The translations under genes were made by a program, and so were the position numbers. Shown in pieces: positions 5,135 through 6,453 of a stretch of 6,453 nt of DNA. Source of the stretch: Methanobacteriota archaeon (GTDB lineage Archaea > Thermoplasmatota > Poseidoniia > Poseidoniales > Poseidoniaceae); the NCBI GenBank assembly GCA_002726395.1, contig PBTA01000050.1:10230-16682 (forward strand), read 5' to 3'. The notes beneath the pieces were generated by a model that worked only from the letters and a program-made list of their open reading frames with translations, ran no database searches and was not told the origin of the DNA. Each line of letters begins with the position of its first letter. Position 1 is the stretch's first letter.

Positions 5135-5320
5135 ATGATTGGAAGAATATTAGGAATAGCAGTAATGGGAACAATGGTTGGATTCGCAGTGGGTGTGTCT
5201 CACGCTAGTTTCAAGCATTATTATCGTAAATTTGCAGACGAAGAAGACCTACTTTCTACAGAAGTGATTGAAGTTTCGGTAGTAGAAGACAAAACTAAAA
5301 AGCCAAGGGGGAAGAAGTAA
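5135..5320 (+). CDS. small single-pass membrane protein, 61 residues
   Basis: One hydrophobic segment at about 3-22 (GRILGIAVMGTMVGFAVGVS) is followed by SFKHYYRKFADEEDLL and a charged tail ending in KKPRGKK. It could be a membrane anchor, or a signal-like helix that is not cleaved, with the tail on one side of the membrane. The family is unknown. The start at ATG 5135 is four bases after the previous stop. An in-frame ATG at 5117 would add six residues (MKKSEN) and overlap the previous gene by 14 bases, and cannot be excluded. The last base of its stop is the first base of the next start (TAATG), so the two are probably translated together. Confidence 0.68.
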   Translation: MIGRILGIAVMGTMVGFAVGVSHASFKHYYRKFADEEDLLSTEVIEVSVVEDKTKKPRGKK

Positions 5321-5508
5321 TGCTTCCTTTCATCGGAATTATTGGTGCAGTTGGAGTAGGACTTATTGCAGGTGAGTACCTAATTATGGGTGGTTCTATG
5401 GGAACTGGTTACGGACTTGGTAAAAAATACGGAAGAAAAGCTTGTCAATCTATGGACAAAATGGAAAAACAAATTAATACATTTGTAACATCAAGATTGA
5501 AAGATTGA
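5320..5508 (+). CDS. small Gly-rich membrane protein, 62 residues
   Basis: The N-terminal half is one hydrophobic, glycine-rich segment (LPFIGIIGAVGVGLIAGEYL) followed by IMGGSMGTGYGLGKKYGRK. The many small residues suggest close helix packing or oligomerisation in the membrane. The C-terminal part (about 40-62) is a charged amphipathic helix with one Cys. The start overlaps the preceding stop by one base, and AAGGGGGAAG about ten bases upstream can serve as a ribosome binding site. No family is recognised. With its neighbour it forms a pair of similar-sized one-segment membrane proteins. Confidence 0.7.
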   Translation: MLPFIGIIGAVGVGLIAGEYLIMGGSMGTGYGLGKKYGRKACQSMDKMEKQINTFVTSRLKD

Positions 5509-5532
5509 TTTGATTGATAGTTTTGGTTAGCC

Positions 5533-6327
5533 GTGTCGAGACCATTATCACTGCCAGAGGTTCCTCCAGAAGGGCCTTGGGATGTTTATGTGATGTTCAT
5601 AATATGGCTTCCGCTATTGTTTAGAATATTTTTACTAGCAATTCCATTTAGAAAAGTAGTCGTTAAGCTAGTACCACATACTGGCTGGGCATTGAAAAAA
5701 GTTAGACAATTGCCGATCAAAGGTCTCGGAATATTAGCGTTAAATGAAACATTGGCGTTTTTAATACCTCCTTTATTAGTCCTTGGAGTCAGATTATTTG
5801 CTGATCCTTTTGGTTGGAATACTTGGTCACAAATGAGTAATTTTACAATAGGGTTGCTAATTATATTAACCCTAATTTGGATATTTTTAGATATCCTGAG
5901 AATTGGTAAAGTCAGAAGAATGCTCATTGCAGTAGAGAAACATGACATAGAACGAATAAAAAAGATAGCAGACACTGGGATAAAGACAAGGTCATGGCTA
6001 CGTAAATTCGCTAGAAAAGACAATACTGGAGAAGTAAAAAAGAATGATGTAGTGAAAAGTTCTGCTAAAACTCTTGGATTACGTTTGTTAAGATTCAGAA
6101 GTCTAACTCCAGCAGGATTACTTGGTAGTGTTGCACTAGGAGCAAGTATAGAAATGGCTCGTGCTGGAGCGGGGCGAATCTCTGACGCTGTGGATAAAAA
6201 ACTACAAACAGAATTTGAAAATATTGCTAAGGTTAACACTAAGAGTTTAGTTTGGTTATTCGTTAGAGATTTGTTAATGGGACTTGCACCGTTAATTGTC
6301 TTGTGGACTTTGCCATTGTTATTCTAA
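5533..6327 (+). CDS. four-segment membrane protein of unknown function
   Basis: This encodes 264 residues from a GTG start, 24 bases after the previous stop. Membrane segments are likely at about 17-38 (VYVMFIIWLPLLFRIFLLAI), 66-89, 103-124 (NFTIGLLIILTLIWIFLDIL) and 239-263 (to the very C-terminus, LLF). Between segments 3 and 4 is a polar region of about 110 residues, rich in Lys and Arg. It contains helices and a small-residue stretch (TPAGLLGSVALGASIEMARAGAGR, 192-215) that might re-enter the membrane or bind a partner. The basic segment RKFARKDNTGEVKK is probably cytosolic. No transporter or enzyme signature is recognised. It has no clear promoter of its own and probably belongs with the three small genes upstream. 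Confidence 0.78.
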   Translation: MSRPLSLPEVPPEGPWDVYVMFIIWLPLLFRIFLLAIPFRKVVVKLVPHTGWALKKVRQLPIKGLGILALNETLAFLIPPLLVLGVRLFADPFGWNTWSQMSNFTIGLLIILTLIWIFLDILRIGKVRRMLIAVEKHDIERIKKIADTGIKTRSWLRKFARKDNTGEVKKNDVVKSSAKTLGLRLLRFRSLTPAGLLGSVALGASIEMARAGAGRISDAVDKKLQTEFENIAKVNTKSLVWLFVRDLLMGLAPLIVLWTLPLLF

Positions 6328-6349
6328 TTAGCCACTATCTTCTTGTTGA

Positions 6350-6379
6350 GGCTTCCCTTGGGTTAGGTTGAGGGAAACC
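6350..6379 (+). promoter_or_regulatory. hairpin just before the phosphoglycerate mutase start
   Basis: GGCTTCCCT (6350-6358) can pair with AGGGAAACC (6371-6379) with a single C-A mismatch and a 12-base loop. The right arm contains GAGGG-type bases that could be the ribosome binding site for TTG 6381. The hairpin may tune translation or end the upstream transcript, but it may also be chance. Confidence 0.3.
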
Positions 6380-6380
6380 A

Positions 6381-6453
6381 TTGGCTTTGTTAATTCTAAT
6401 GCGTCACGGCCAATCTATGTGGAATGCTGCTAAGTTGTTCACCGGTTGGGTTG
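6381..6453 (+). CDS. gpmA: 2,3-bisphosphoglycerate-dependent phosphoglycerate mutase (5' part)
   Basis: The first 24 codons are present and the gene runs off the window. From TTG 6381 the protein begins MALLILMRHGQSMWNAAKLF and continues with TGWV. The RHG motif holds the histidine that is phosphorylated in the histidine-phosphatase superfamily. The following S-x-W-N and F-T-G-W match the dPGM branch, which interconverts 3- and 2-phosphoglycerate in glycolysis and gluconeogenesis. The TTG start is chosen because an in-frame TGA lies at 6369-6371 and the ATG at 6399 would remove the first beta strand before RHG. The ribosome binding site would be GAGGG about six bases upstream. Confidence 0.8.
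   Translation, partial: MALLILMRHGQSMWNAAKLFTGWV

Noticed and set aside
4839..5174. A minus-strand open frame opposite the 92-residue helical protein
   Set aside because: It mirrors the low-complexity + strand gene, which has a TATA-like box at the right distance.
5586..6239. A 217-residue minus-strand open frame opposite the membrane protein
   Set aside because: The + strand frame has clear membrane segments and fits the cluster; the antisense frame has no sensible composition or start signal.
1..6453. CRISPR array or insertion sequence
   Set aside because: No regularly spaced direct repeats, transposase motifs or paired terminal inverted repeats were seen.

Overview
The window looks archaeal. 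Two adjacent tRNA-Arg genes carry anticodons TCG and GCG; a GCG anticodon is the archaeal way of reading CGC/CGU, where bacteria normally use ACG (inosine). Two genes have a TATA-like box centred about 25 bases upstream of the start codon, as expected for leaderless archaeal mRNAs, and GTG and TTG starts are common. The small coding genes, low GC and gene style would fit a planktonic marine archaeon such as Poseidoniales (Marine Group II), but that lineage is a guess.

Layout. Positions 1-123 hold the 3' end of an unidentified gene. Positions 124-364 have no gene but contain several short hairpins. tRNA-Arg(TCG) (365-439) and tRNA-Arg(GCG) (450-524) follow, ten bases apart, both with encoded CCA. 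Only 14 bases after the second tRNA begins a compact five-gene set (539-3991, all + strand). It encodes a GNAT-like acetyltransferase, an unrecognised Trp-rich 256-residue protein, a 70-residue Cys-rich protein, a C39/papain-like cysteine peptidase, and an unrecognised 500-residue protein. These genes overlap or nearly touch, each has a good Shine-Dalgarno site, and none has a visible promoter of its own, so they look like one translationally coupled operon. This is the best candidate for an undescribed system.

A ChrR-type cupin (minus strand) converges on the end of that operon and is divergent from a winged-helix regulator gene (4440-4784); an AT-rich block between them could drive both. 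After a promoter region with a perfect 10-bp palindrome comes a run of four genes (4852-6327). They encode a low-complexity helical protein, two one-segment membrane proteins of about 60 residues, and a four-segment membrane protein, which suggests a small membrane-associated complex of unknown role. The window ends in the first codons of a 2,3-bisphosphoglycerate-dependent phosphoglycerate mutase gene.

Functional links inside the two unknown clusters rest on gene spacing and motifs visible by eye. No database search was possible.
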